Shown: piece after piece, positions 43,956-55,565 of the stretch
Numbering within the stretch: the stretch's first letter is position 1
Layout of the letters: each line of letters begins with the position of its first letter
DNA from: Oopsacas minuta
Lineage: Eukaryota; Porifera; Hexactinellida; Lyssacinosida; Leucopsacidae
Assembly (NCBI GenBank): GCA_024704765.1
Contig: JAKMXF010000111.1
Location: forward strand, 1,437,627-1,501,626
Direction: 5' to 3'
Length of the DNA: 64,000 nucleotides
Translations under genes and position numbers: made by a program
Notes under the pieces: model-generated
The model's input: only the letters and a program-made list of their open reading frames with translations
Told to the model about the DNA's origin: nothing
The model's database searches: none

Positions 43956-46875
43956 ATGACATCACTTACTTCATCCTTTCTGCCAGCACTCAGGTCTCGT
44001 TTTAAGGTGTTTCTCTCTCCACACCTCCTGCGAACTGTTAGAGAGATAAGTTTCTCTGGCCAAGAGGTCACTACCGAATACACGACCAAACCTAAGCCAA
44101 GACCTGCTCCCGACAACCCTCTCACGTTTGGTACAGTTACTACAGACCATATGTTCATTACTAACTGGAAGCTCGGACAAGGTTGGAAGAATCCCAGGAT
44201 TGTCCCTTACCAGCCTCTGCAGCTAGACCCCACAGCTAAGGTGTTACATTATGCGATTGAGGTATTTGAGGGCATGAAGGCTTATCTCGGAGATGACAAG
44301 GAGCTACGAATGTTCCGTCCTATGAAAAACATGGATCGGTTACATAAATCTGCTATAAGAGCAACTCTACCTGTCTTTGACAAGACAGAACTCAAGGAAT
44401 GCCTCAAGGTAGATAAGATAAATTATAGTGGTATAGCTATTTGTGGTGTAAAATTATATCAAAATTTTGTAAACATCAATATTTATAGAAATCCTTTCGG
44501 GTCACCGTCAAGGGCAAGCTGGCTATACTATCCGCTAATTCATAATTGATCCCTCACAGCTTTTACGAGGAATTCGAAAAAGTATTTTTAGGAATTATAG
44601 TCCTTAAGGTTATTCACGTCTGATCTTCTGAATTATGCATATGTTTTACATAGATCCCAATATTTGACTCATCCAAATGTTGGTGATTATCCTTATACAG
44701 TCAGGTTCACTTATTGTGAACCCTGCTCTTTATTCAAGGGTGGCGGAAGCTGTGTTTCATCTAGCCCCCCCTCAGAGGGGGTATAAGCAGTAGGATTCAT
44801 GTTAACCCTCCCCTGACGTGTAAAGGGTCAGGCACCCCCATACAGTTAAATAGGCCATGGTCTGACTAGCCTGACCGTTTTCGCCACCCCTGTTATTAAT
44901 TAATTAATAATACCCGAAGCTGGCTACGTAAATTGAAACTGAAAGTAGATTTTTTCTATTTATAGTAAACCCCATAGCCAGATTTAGGATATTATATGAT
45001 TATTATTAATTATTATGAACAAGATTTTGTTTTTGTGGGGTTCACATTAATGAACCTTGACAGTAATTTGTAACCATATACTTGCATTAGGCGTATTTAT
45101 GCTACAGATTAATTACTATTCAGTGTAAGTAATTATTAATTATTCGAGTAAATACAGTACTCCTAGCCTCCTACCTTTTGTATAATGTAGGTATACTTAG
45201 CGCAAACATCACGCACCCACACAGCATGTTAATATTGTTACCATCCTTCTAGGCACTGCTTGAGGTGGACAGAGACTGGGCTCCAGATAGGAAGGAGTGT
45301 TCTCTCTACATTCGTCCTACAATAATAGGAGTAGATGCTAGTTTAGGGGTGAATGTGGCTACAGAAGCTCTCTTATATACAATTCTCTGTCCAGTAGGCT
45401 CCTACTACGGGGGTGGAAGCTTCGAGGCTGTAAGCTTATATGCTGACGAGAAGGCCGTGAGAGCCTGGCCAGGAGGAGCTGGAAGCAGCAAGCTAGGAGC
45501 TAACTACGCCCCTACAGTAGCTAGACAGGTTGAAGCAGCGGAGAATGGATGTGTACAGGTTTGTTATAACTTCTAAGTACAGTGCAAACTCTATAAATGG
45601 AGAACCTCTATAAGCGGGGAGTGGGGAATGGGCATACTTTAGAGATAATTATGTCTTTCACCATTGAAATTTACTTATATAAGTGAGGAATTCTACTATT
45701 GATTTTCTTGAATTATCATTTTTTGTGCTAAACTTGGATAGAAACACGTATTTATCGCTATGTTGAATTGAATTTTTTGGTTTCTCAGAAGAACATTTCT
45801 TACAATTTTATGTTTTCAATCAACAACGTATGGAATATTATATTAATCAAATATCATTGAAAAACAGTCGTTGGAGGAAGTGGCTATACATATTTGAATA
45901 AAATATTTGAATTTTAAATTATAAATGGGGGGTATCAGATTCGCCCCGACCTCCCCACTTATAGAGGTTCTACTGTAATATTAGCGATCGATCGGGACCG
46001 GGACTAAAACCGGGATTGAAGTAGATCAATTGATTGCTCTTCCAATATAAAGTTGTTCCTATCGGGGCCACTACACCCAGTGAATGTTACTTAGTCCATA
46101 GGGCGAAGAATCGCAAGATAGTAAAGTTACACTAAATATCGCATTGTCAATGTTGTATTTCACAAACACTGCCAACAATCAAAACCTAATTATAAACCAA
46201 TTAGATTCTACCAATTAGATTCTACCAATCAAATTTCCCCAGTTAGTAAGCCGTTGGCTTCTTACCAATATGATAATAGGAATTAGGAATTATACAAGTA
46301 CTTATTGCACCAGCGATAAGCAACTTTTGAGTTGTTCATTCTTGTGTAGGAATCTCGGAAAAATTATGGATATTTACCGGGATCCCGGTCGACCACTATG
46401 TAATATACATGTACATGTAATGATAGTAATTTGTGTTTGAAATTAGGTCTTATGGCTTTTTGGAGATGATCATGAATTGACAGAAGTTGGCACTATGAAC
46501 ATATTCGCATTTTGGGAGAATCAAAGAGGAGAGAGAGAGGTAATAACTCCTCCCCTATCAGATATTATCCTACCAGGTGTGACCAGAGATTCTGTGATAC
46601 AATTGATACGTTCCTGGGGTGATGTACCTGTAGTTGAGCGTACCTTTACAATGCAAGATGTGATGACAGCTGTGAATGAGAATAGAATGTTGGGACTATT
46701 CGGGACTGGTACAGCTTGTGTTGTTAGTCCTGTTAAAGACATTTTATACAGAGGAGAGAGGATTGCTATTCCCACCTTAGAGAGAGCCCCCGTTGTAACC
46801 AAGGTGTACAAAAATCTTACTGATATTCACTATGGTAGGACCCGTGCATTCAGTGAATGGGTAGAATTGGTCTAG
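43956..46875 (+). CDS. BCAT2: branched-chain amino acid aminotransferase, mitochondrial type, 3 exons
   Basis: PLP enzyme that interconverts Leu, Ile and Val with their 2-oxo acids. Exons 43956-44408, 45253-45558 and 46447-46875, all phase 0, give 395 aa (human BCAT2 392). The first 35 residues are Arg/Ser/Leu-rich with no acids, like a mitochondrial presequence. Family blocks: LTFGTVTTDHM, LHYAIEVFEGMKAY, MFRPMKNMDRL, LYIRPTIIG, the Schiff-base lysine in SSKLGANYAPTV, LTEVGTMNIF, TPPLSDIILPGV and FGTGTACVVSPV. In the last block the vertebrate redox CXXC is CVVS here, so the second Cys is missing. Intron 2 contains a pogo-type MITE. Fold-type IV family membership is certain; the BCAT1/BCAT2 split may not apply to this animal. 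Confidence 0.95.
45580..45975. mobile_element. pogo-type MITE, 396 bp, in BCAT intron 2
   Basis: Left end CAGTGCAAACTCTATAAATG with inner AACCTCTATAAGCGGGGAG; right end CTCCCCACTTATAGAGGTTC then TACTG. TA borders both ends (45578-45579, 45976-45977). Same terminal type as the elements at 59347 and 20439. Confidence 0.85.
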
Positions 46876-47485
46876 CTACATGCTAGGGTATGTCTATCTG
46901 ATTACTCATTAGGATTATTTACAGTATCAACTGTTAGCTTCATCAACTCACTACATACACAGCCAGCTACTAATTTTACGAGCTAATCCGTCATTCGAAA
47001 GGCTATCATGTATAACAATAAGCTTGTCGAATTTTTATGTTAACTTATTATTATTCTCATACTTATCCAAATATATTGTAATCAGCACTTTTCAATATTA
47101 TCCATATTTCTCAGGAAGCGGTGTAGCAAAATATATCCCTGGGTGTACTGGCTATTTGAGAGGACAAAATTTAATAGATTAGAGCTTCTGGAGAGTTGTC
47201 CCAATGTCTTTTAGAGAGTTATTTGTGCAATTGTATTGTGGGTTTAGACTTTTTGAAATGATTAATCACGTGGTTGTACAGTTAAATTTGCTAACCCCCC
47301 CAGGTTCCACTGTAGTTAAATCATACTATAGACTTCCTTCAACTGCTAGTGAAGGGTAATCGAGTATGTAGAAGTAGAAGCTATTTCTTGTATATTCAAA
47401 TCTATATTAACAAATTTATTTCACATTGGGTTTATGTCTGCTCTAATTTAACCGTATCTGTAATCACATTTGTATAGCTAGATAG
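46876..47485. other. BCAT-COPS3 spacer
   Basis: About 600 bases of AT-rich sequence with no gene; expected to hold the BCAT 3' UTR and the COPS3 promoter. Confidence 0.5.
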
Positions 47486-49413
47486 ATGTCTTTTGACAAA
47501 CTAGTGAATGACGTCCGCTCTATGTGTGAGCAAGGAAAGTATAGACACGTGCTTGAGCTGTTTGACAGATCCAAGGAACTAACTCTGAGATTCAGAGAAA
47601 ATCCAGACGCAGCAATGAAACAATTCAACCCCTCTAAGCACACAATGGGCTATCTGCTAGCTCTCAAGTTTAAGCTAGAAATAAATGTTGGAGATCCAGA
47701 AGTATTTCTCCAGCAGATGACTCATCTGGCGGAGGTATTCCATTTGGAACAAGCGCGTAAACTAGTTGACATACTAGCTTTTGCATTCCACATCCTAACT
47801 AGTATTCTGGTGGATAGGAAACAGCCACAGAGGGGACTACTACCTCTTCTAACTGCTATCCGTAGAATAAGAGAGACTTCCTCACATCTAACCAGTATAC
47901 ACGCAGATTACCTCTGTCTATGTCTTGCAGCTAAGAATCTACCAGCAGCTCTGTCTTTACTGGACACAGATATACTCAATCTTAACTATGAGGTAATTAC
48001 ATATTTGTTATTTAGATGAACGAATTAGTTTCGTTTCTGGTTGAGGAACCTTTTCTTGTTTTTCTTGGTTAGCTTAAAATCTCAATTCGGTATTCACATC
48101 AGGTTTAGCAATTATGCTATCATTTGTCCAGTACCCACTTGTGCCTCTATAGTGGCTGAAATTATTGGGGAGGCAAGATATATATAATTACTTCACCCTG
48201 ACTCTTTGTGTCATTATCAATTTTACTCTATAAAATCGTAGGCTATAGCAAAATATTTTGTAAGTTTTCCGGGTTGGTCCCGGATTAGAATTTTCAACCA
48301 ATTTCGGCCTATAATTCGTATTATTATTGTATATGTATGTATTTTATATAAATAAAGTTCTGCCTTATGCTTAACCTCTGTGTCATGATTATTCATATTT
48401 TTCATCTTAGGGAGCTTCATTTGATTCTCGTAGTTTCCTCCTATACTTCTATTATGGAGGTTATATCTACTCTGCTCTGAAAAAGTTCTCTCGAGCTCTC
48501 TATTTCTTTGAAGTGTGTCTCACCACGCCATCTAGTGCGATCAGTGCGATTCAAGTGGAGGCCTATAAGAAATATGTACTGGTATCCCTCCTGTTACATG
48601 GAAAGCTACGTTCACTCCCTAAATACACCAGCCACGCAATCGAAAGGTATATACGTAACATAACTGGTGTTTATAACGATCTGGCTACAGCCTATGTACA
48701 CGACAAGAAACCACTCCAAGAGATGCAGATAGTGCTTCAGTCGAGTAGAGAGGAGTTTGTAAAAGATCAGAATTCTGGACTGGTAAATATTAACACGCTT
48801 ATTGTGTAATATTTCATGGGAAGTATTATACTTTGACAGAGGGTTAAATACTATTATCACTAGTACTATGGATGATCATTCAAATGATTCGTTTATTCAC
48901 TATTGGAGCTACCATTCTGGTTATTAATACTTTGTATGGCAGTATCGTCGGCATGTGATTATTCCCATAATCACACACATAATTTTCTAGAATATTATTT
49001 GAATTGTAAAATAGGTGAAACAGTGCTTCGCTAGTCTTGTAAAGCGATCTATACAGCGACTTACCAAGACATTCATCACGCTCTCCCTGAAAGACCTATC
49101 TGAGAGAGTAGGACTGGAGGGCGGGCCTCAAGAAGCAGAGCATTACCTCCTTCAGATGATAGAAGCCGGAGAGATACACGCTTCTATTGATCAGACACAA
49201 GGGATGATCTCTTTCCAAGATGAGCAGTTAATTGACGGACAGATAGTTGTAGAGCTCGAGAAGGAACTTAGAGATTGTATGTTTTTAGGAGAAATGCTGA
49301 AAGTTATGAATATGAATCTCAGCAAAGATCCGAAATATGTGAGAAAGACAAAATCAACTACATCAGGAACTGGTTTTGAGGATTCTTCCATCAAAGAAAT
49401 TCTCTCTGTCTAA
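47486..49413 (+). CDS. COPS3: COP9 signalosome subunit 3, 3 exons
   Basis: PCI-domain subunit of the signalosome, the complex that removes NEDD8 from cullin-RING ligases. Exons 47486-47992, 48411-48782 and 49015-49413, all phase 0, give 425 aa (human 423). The helical-repeat N-terminal half carries DRKQPQRGLLPLLTAIRRI and LTSIHADYLCLCLAAK. The middle has FLLYFYYGGYIYSALKKFSRAL and VEAYKKYVLVSLLLHGK. The PCI winged helix has IQRLTKTFITLSLKDLSERV, GPQEAEHYLLQMIEAGEIHA and IDQTQGMISFQD, all close to human. The tail is Ser/Thr-rich as usual. Both introns are under 420 bases. Confidence 0.97.
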
Positions 49414-50043
49414 CTAATGACTGTAGTTTGTGAGTGAATTAGTGTTGTATTTTATTTTATGATCTTGGGATATTTTACGAGGAATAGCGCCACACACGGG
49501 TTCAAAGAAGTTGTCATCATTAGAATTATCATATATTTATATTTATCAGATCATAGAATGCTATGATCAGACGTTAAGCTAGGTTGTTCCTTCCTCAGTT
49601 ATCTTCCAATCTCTAGAATCTGTCTCATTTTATGCTATAGACATTGAATTTTGGAAATGACCAGCCGCCGTAATCACTAAGAAGTTAAGTTTACACAGTG
49701 CTGACCTTCTTAGTGTATACTACAGCTGGCGATGTTTAATAGTAAAATAACGATAAAATATTGTGCGATAGCTAGTTCAACATAAGTATGTGTGTTCACA
49801 TTGTGAAAGGGTTGTTGTTAACTAGAGAAATCATAATGTTCGAAAACATCACTGCGTTCCTGGCCAATCTTGGGAAAATTCAGGTTACAAAGGTATACAA
49901 ATTATAATGCATAACTTCGCAACACATAGATGTGACCAGTATTCCATATACAACCTTAACCTACTGTCATACATGTTTCATTTGTTTGTTTATATTACTA
50001 TGAACCAGTTAGAGATTAAATATTTGTGTATTGAATCATATGA
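49414..50043. other. COPS3-VAT1 spacer
   Basis: No gene seen. A short A+T-rich inverted word pair around AACTTCTTAGTG occurs near 49675-49715 (GTAATCACTAAGAAGTTAAG and CTTCTTAGTG). Promoter of the VAT1-like gene expected at the right end. Confidence 0.4.
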
Positions 50044-51288
50044 ATGTTAACTTTTAAGCTAATATTGAGATCCTCACAGTGTATTGTTAGGCATATACAA
50101 CTTAATCACTCTAGCAGAATGGCTGAATCTACATCCACTAGTGATTATACTATCCCTAAGATATGTCCTGCCATCTTCTTAACTGGCAGTTCAAACGTGA
50201 ACAGATTAGTCGTACAAGAGAGAACAGTACCTGATCTGCCTACAGATAAGATTATGGTTGAGATTAAAGCTTGTGGGCTTAACTTCAAAGAGATGATGGA
50301 GCGTATGGGTATACCAGGGACTGCTTCTAACAAATCCAAGCCTCCCTATGTGATGGGGTTCGAAGGATCAGGAATAATAGTGCAGATAGGTAGCGAAGTG
50401 AAAAGTGAACATATAAAGATCGGGAATCGTGTCTGTGTCGTCGGCAGCGAAGTATGGAGCAAGTATACTATATTGGATCCTAAATTTTGCTTTCCCATTC
50501 CAGACAATATGACATTTGAAGAAGCTGCAGCTTTCCCTGTTGTATACCTCACAGCTTACATGATGCTGTTCCAACAGGCAAACCTACAACCTGGCATGTC
50601 AGTACTTATACACATGGTAGCAGGAGGAGTAGGAACAGCTGCGGTACAGCTGTGTAGGAGTGTGTCTGATGTCACTATATTCGGTACGTGCTCCGCTGCT
50701 AAGCACGAGCGAATGAAAGAGATGGGGGTAGATCATCTGATAGACTACAGAACTCAAGATTATGCTCAAGAAATAAAGAGGATATCTCCTAGAGGAGTTG
50801 ATATCATTCTAGAACCGCTAGGGGGACCAGATTTCAAGAAGAGCTACGATCTTCTTGATCAACTAGGTCACATAATATCTTTTGGGTTCGCTAATGCTGT
50901 CACTGGAGACAAGATGAGTTACTTCACGATGGCTAAGAATTGGTTACAATGGAAGAATGTTAATAGCATGGCGATGATGCAAGAAAATAGAACAGTTAGC
51001 GGTTATCATTTGTTGTATGTCTCTTTATCGAGAATGGATAAAGTCATGTGTGCTCTCAAGCAATTGAATCTACTGTACAAAGACGGAAAAATAAAACCAT
51101 TAATTGATTCTGTGCATGGATTTTCTCAAATAGGAACTGCAGTAGCGAGAATGAACTCTCGCCAGAACATTGGTAAGATTGTCATTGTACCCGAGGAAAC
51201 TACCACAGGGGGTAATGATGAAGGGACTTCTGACGTGTCAAAGTGGAAGAACCCTGAAGAAGATACTCCAACAAAATCTAGAATTTAG
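50044..51288 (+). CDS. VAT1: VAT1-like quinone-oxidoreductase-family protein, single exon
   Basis: 414 aa. Medium-chain dehydrogenase/reductase fold without the catalytic-zinc ligands. N-terminal GroES-like domain (IMVEIKACGLNFKEMMERMG, VMGFEGSGIIVQIG), then a Rossmann domain with the NADPH loop VAGGVGTAAVQLC, followed by FGTCSAAKHE, IDYRTQDYAQEIK and RGVDIILEPLGG, all of which read as synaptic vesicle protein VAT-1 rather than zeta-crystallin. The C-terminal tail (about 30 residues, Glu/Thr-rich) is extra. The first ATG gives a basic, hydroxylated leader of about 25 residues that could be mitochondrial; the next ATG (50119, MAEST) would remove it. Vertebrate VAT1 has introns, this copy has none. 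It ends 123 bases before KTI12. Confidence 0.9.
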   Translation: MLTFKLILRSSQCIVRHIQLNHSSRMAESTSTSDYTIPKICPAIFLTGSSNVNRLVVQERTVPDLPTDKIMVEIKACGLNFKEMMERMGIPGTASNKSKPPYVMGFEGSGIIVQIGSEVKSEHIKIGNRVCVVGSEVWSKYTILDPKFCFPIPDNMTFEEAAAFPVVYLTAYMMLFQQANLQPGMSVLIHMVAGGVGTAAVQLCRSVSDVTIFGTCSAAKHERMKEMGVDHLIDYRTQDYAQEIKRISPRGVDIILEPLGGPDFKKSYDLLDQLGHIISFGFANAVTGDKMSYFTMAKNWLQWKNVNSMAMMQENRTVSGYHLLYVSLSRMDKVMCALKQLNLLYKDGKIKPLIDSVHGFSQIGTAVARMNSRQNIGKIVIVPEETTTGGNDEGTSDVSKWKNPEEDTPTKSRI

Positions 51289-51411
51289 ACGAATCTATTT
51301 CGAACTTCTTTATAGAGATTTATTAGTTATGACATAATCGGTATTAGTTTTGTATATCTTAGTAGATTAATTATATATATTCGGATTATTTATATCTAAA
51401 ATAAATATAGA

Positions 51412-52239
51412 ATGCCACTCCTACTGGTGTGTGGGCTCCCGTGTTCAGGGAAATCCTCTTGTGTTAAGGAATTCATCTCTTTTCTCTCATCACAATATCC
51501 AGCTTATAGTGTAGAAGTAGTGGGGGAGGAGAACTTAGGCTTGTCTAGGGAATGTTGGTTCGAGAGTAGTGCCTATGAGAAGGAGAGCAGATCCTCAATT
51601 AGAGGTGAAGTAGAGCGATTACTATCTCCTGATAAATTGGTTATAGTAGATAGCCCCTGTTATGTGAAAGGGTTCAGATACGAATTATATTGTATTAGTA
51701 AACAAGCTCGTACTCCCCACTGCTTGCTGCTGAGCTCGGCATCTCTAGACCAAGTTATAAAGTGGAATGAGAACAGATTGGGTGTTAAATTCCGCGAGGA
51801 GACGTTAAGAGACGTACATATGCGATTTGAACCCCCCAATGCAACAAACAGATGGGATCGTCCACAGTATACATTTAGTCCTGACCATGCTCCTCCTTTT
51901 GAAGAGATATCTCAAATATTGCTTCACGGTGTAGCTCCTAAACCTAACAAATCTACACAGAATATTCCATTAGCCTCTCCTTCATTTTTAATGGATCTGG
52001 AGAAGGTTACTTCCGGATTGATTGATGTTTTAATGAAGGCACAGGCTGGAGGAGTTGTATTGGACAATTTTAGCTTAGATAAAAGTACAGAGAAATTATC
52101 ATTCAGTCGAGCTGTCTCTCTAACTGAGTTGAGACAAGCGAGGAGGCAGTTCCTTTCTTACTGCAAGCTACACCCTGTTCATGACCCTGCACAGATCTCA
52201 TCGCTCTTTCTACAGTTCCTAAACACTAATTTCAGCTAA
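51412..52239 (+). CDS. KTI12: KTI12, Elongator-associated P-loop protein
   Basis: 275 aa, single exon. KTI12 is a P-loop ATPase that binds tRNA and Elongator and is needed for wobble-uridine modification. The Walker A is at residues 7-15 (GLPCSGKSS). IVDSPCYVKGFRYELYC with the Walker-B-like aspartate, MRFEPPNATNRWDRPQYTF and the C-terminal block LRQARRQFLSYCKLHP are all diagnostic. Human KTI12 is longer (354 aa) because of a variable linker between the two halves, which is short here. Probably shares an intergenic promoter region with the close upstream VAT1-like gene. Confidence 0.96.
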   Translation: MPLLLVCGLPCSGKSSCVKEFISFLSSQYPAYSVEVVGEENLGLSRECWFESSAYEKESRSSIRGEVERLLSPDKLVIVDSPCYVKGFRYELYCISKQARTPHCLLLSSASLDQVIKWNENRLGVKFREETLRDVHMRFEPPNATNRWDRPQYTFSPDHAPPFEEISQILLHGVAPKPNKSTQNIPLASPSFLMDLEKVTSGLIDVLMKAQAGGVVLDNFSLDKSTEKLSFSRAVSLTELRQARRQFLSYCKLHPVHDPAQISSLFLQFLNTNFS

Positions 52240-52361
52240 TCTTCATTATTGAATTATTGTGTATGTAATTAGAGTAATTATTATTTTGCTTGATATATTA
52301 TAGCAATTAGTAAAGTCTAATGGAATTTTCCTATTAAGTTGTATAATTTCAATTTACATAA

Positions 52362-52750
52362 TACGAGCCGCTTCGCTTGCTCCCGCTGCGGGGCTTGCGA
52401 ACACTGTCCTCACTTAATTCATGCCTCCAATTTTTTCATAAGAACAACTATTATTTACACACCTAGAAAACGCGCGAAATTCCTAATCAGCGTGCCCGAT
52501 AATACCAGTATAAGAATAACCATTGAACTCAAGTTTCTAATACTATTCAGAAATTCTTCACTTTATTCACCTAAACAACAACAAATATTCACAATACCTT
52601 GTTGTCAATAAATATTTGGAATTAGTGTATTCCATTAGCATAGAATAATCATTGAAATCAACTTCTGGAATTATTTAGAATATGTTTAACAACAATAAAT
52701 CTACTTATGAGAACTTGAAAGTGCAAATTCGGATTCAGCGTACTATCTTA
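52362..52750 (+). mobile_element. TACGAGCC element, subfamily 2
   Basis: Starts TACGAGCCGCTTCGCTTGCT and later carries GAACTTGAAAGTGCAAATTC then GGATTCAGCG, which parallels the inner segment of copies A-C (GTGTGAAATTCGGATTCAGC). Another copy starts at 59500 and a headless one at about 53057. Right boundary is uncertain. Confidence 0.6.
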
Positions 52751-53056
52751 CCCACGCAGGTCAGGCGGTTGCCTTATCAGAACATTTGCACGTTAATTAT
52801 TATAGACCAATAATGTAGGAACTTACAATAGAAACCGGTTTTTCTTACTTATCAGATTGCAAGAGTGTGGGATTTACATATTTTCCGCCGGTTTTATCTT
52901 TTACTAAATTTTGGTGTGGTTTTTGATTTGGCTAATATGTTAACACGAGCAAAAATACCAAAAATATCTACACATGTATACAGTTCGGAAAAGGCCCTGC
53001 TCACAAGCCGGATCCAGGACAACATTTCTAATCAACATAGGAATATTCATGATAGG

Positions 53057-53250
53057 AGGCGTTTCGCTTGCTCGCACCGCGCAGATTGCGAACACTTTAT
53101 GTTCGCATGAGACTCGGCACTTCGGGCCTTGAATTTAGCAAAGTATAAAATTACAAAATGAATTAATAAATATATTTCAATTATTTGTTTACTTTAAATT
53201 TACATATGAAAAACTTGATAGAGCGAAATTCGGATTCAGCGTATTTAATA
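53057..53250 (+). mobile_element. TACGAGCC element, subfamily 2, lacking its head
   Basis: GTTTCGCTTGCTCGCACCGC, TTTATGTTCGCATGAGACTC and GGCACTTCGGGCC run parallel to 59505-59580. Followed by the shared ATTCGGATTCAGCGTATTTAA segment. Start and end not fixed. Confidence 0.55.
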
Positions 53251-53361
53251 CCCATATATAGCTGTTAAGAGCAAGCCTGTACGTTCATTTCGAGATTTGG
53301 ATAATTTGTTTACTTTTATATGTATTCATAAACATAATTTTGTTTACTTTATATTCGTGAG

Positions 53362-53694
53362 TTTTAATAATATAGATATCTGTATGTCCAGAATTGATTG
53401 AAGAAACTGGAAGACCCCCAGGGCTGATTTTTGGCATACAGGGGTATTTTTGCCTGGCTCGGACAACTTCGAGGCTTCGACGAAAATTCACACATGACGA
53501 AATTATGACGTCATTGTCACCTTTTTGATTTTCGAAAAATCACATTATCATCCACTGCTCAGCCAATATACATGATCGAAGTTTGAAATTTTGGATCACA
53601 GGTGCCCCTCAATGTGACAAATGTCCTGACGTCATGATTTTGAGCTGTCGCAGCAAAGCGCGCTAGTTATTAATTGCGTTTGAATAATATAGAT
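53362..53694. mobile_element. GACGTCAT-rich insert bounded by two AATAATATAGAT tails
   Basis: Between the tails at 53362-53377 and 53681-53694 lies about 300 bases with TATGACGTCATTGTCACC and CCTGACGTCATGATTTTGAG. The two bounding tails equal the 3' end of the hairpin-head elements, suggesting another element that shares their terminus or inserted next to it. Confidence 0.45.
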
Positions 53695-54430
53695 ACATAT
53701 GCTTCCATTCAATCTTCGCCTAGCAGGTCAACTCGTGATATAGGTATCATATTTAATATTCTATTATATCTGCTAGCAGGGCTGCACTCGGTTAGCCGGT
53801 TAACCGGCGTTATATACCAGTTAACTGCAAGGATAAAATATATTCGGTTAACCGAAAGGTGTCATTTCCACCAATATGTTTAGTGTTCCAAAGCGTTTGA
53901 GAGATACGAAATAATATATACACGAATTCTGCTAGTTTGGTATTTATGAGATGTATACATTTTAGGTCCATGTTCTCAAATTTCAATATTTTAGAAAGGT
54001 AACATCACATCACGATTGCATGCATAACAGCTATGTATCGATATTTTCAATTTTAGTCACAAAACATCATTGATTGTATCAAGAATAAATGCAGTGGCGC
54101 CCCCTTAATTCGGTTAACCAACCTCAGCCCTACTGCTAGTAAAGAATTATACAATGGTCAGGCGTAATCATGTAATCAACATGTAACATAAATTACGCTA
54201 CAGGTCTATCGAGTGAATATTTCAGAATTGTCACAAGTGATTAGGACTTTCGATCTTGTGTTAGAACTCTAATTTTATTGCAAAATCAGATATTACATCA
54301 ATCTGCCCATTCAACACAAGTACATTCTGAGGTATACATAACATAAACATGAGATTGAGACTGTATCCTGTCTTATCTATAAGTAATCCAACTCAAATAA
54401 TTCTACATATCAAATCAACGAAAGCTTAAC

Positions 54431-55010
54431 TCCAAGCAGAGCTGAAAGATAACATGCTCAACTCTATGATGGGGGGAGATTCATTGAAGAGATAGACGCA
54501 AAGATGAAACATAACTGTGAAAGTATTTTGTCAGACTTGCAAGTTGTAGTGAAAGAAACAGATGCTAATTCAGTATGATAGTGAACATCTGGAGAAGACG
54601 ATTTCTGTTTTGGGACAGCTATAGAGAGGGAGGTTCCTACAAATTCCAGACTACTCTGCCCTCCTGAAACTATGGCAACGCAGTAGAATGTGGTCCCAAA
54701 AGGCCCAAATTTTCTGATCGATAGTTACGAATTGTGTATACTCTAGTCTTGTTCTCTCAAAACGGTGAGAATACGCTTTATAAGAGTACCAGTTCAAGCA
54801 GCACATGCAGTTTGTTTCGATAAGAGAAATAACATTCTTATCGGAAAATTTTCAGAGGAAAAGATCAAAGTATTTTATCAAAACGGTGCACTATTACACA
54901 ACCTGGGATACAATCAAGATGAAGACAAGAAAATCGAACCTGTGAGTATAGAAACGAATAACAACATTATTATTAGAGGTTCTGATAATACTGAATTTGG
55001 ATTACATATT
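54431..55010 (+). pseudogene. TRIM-NHL-like relic (coiled coil and NHL pieces)
   Basis: Plus-strand pieces in different frames: a helical block (RFIEEIDAKMKHNCESILS) ending at a stop, EHLEKTISVLGQL in another frame, and from about 54780 a beta-propeller-like run (QAAHAVCFDKRNNILIGKFS, IKVFYQNGALLHNLG). Order and style suit the coiled-coil plus NHL half of a TRIM-type ubiquitin ligase. RING and B-box parts were not found. Several stops and frame changes make it a dead copy. Homology is by pattern only. Confidence 0.5.
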
Positions 55011-55104
55011 TATTATCATTTTGCATATAATAGATTAAAATATATCAAAACAGGAAACTTGGGGTTGATATGTCTATATTTAGGCTCAGCTCGCTCAACT
55101 CGCC

Positions 55105-55190
55105 TAGCGGCGTCGATAGAGGGGTCACTCGGCATGGTTAGGACAAATTTTGAGAATGGAATGTCGTCACATTCCTGAGGCATTCTTGTG
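55105..55190 (-). repeat. third copy (partial) of the kinase-flanking repeat
   Basis: GAGGGGTCACTCGGCATGGT, TAGGACAAAT, TGAGAATGGAATGT and TTCCTGAGGC match the reverse complement of 26390-26470. It directly follows the TRIM-NHL-like relic. Confidence 0.7.
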
Positions 55191-55565
55191 TTGCTAGGGA
55201 ATATCTCCAATTATGATCAACCATTCGAAGGAAGGGAAATTTACGCTGATAACGAATATCGACATATTAATTGGATTCACTTAAAATTATGCACGCTGGT
55301 CGCTTTTTAAGAGGTGTAAAAAGAAAATTCTATGTAATCATTTGTGGTCACAATTTTGGAATACGAAAATGGCAACATTGTTTTTCAAAAGTCCTTAGAT
55401 CATAAACTATCCAAAAATATAAAGCGCAACAAATCCCCACAAAATTGTATAACATAAACAATACCATGGATAAACTAATCGACATAATCTCAAATTCACA
55501 CACATAATAGAGCAGATAATAAAAATATATATACGCTAATTTTCAGTTCAATTCATTGACTGCTG
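55191..55565. other. 3' flank of transketolase
   Basis: AT-rich spacer; the transketolase 3' UTR (leftward transcription) is expected here. No other feature seen. Confidence 0.5.

Larger units (their letters stand above)
52240..54430. other. repeat-rich interval between KTI12 and TRIM-NHL relic
   Basis: No gene. Contains a second subfamily of the TACGAGCC element at 52362 onwards, a headless relative at about 53057-53250, two copies of the AATAATATAGAT tail (53362-53377 and 53681-53694) enclosing a GACGTCAT-rich segment (53395-53660), and paired GTTAACCGG words near 53790-54115. Confidence 0.55.
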
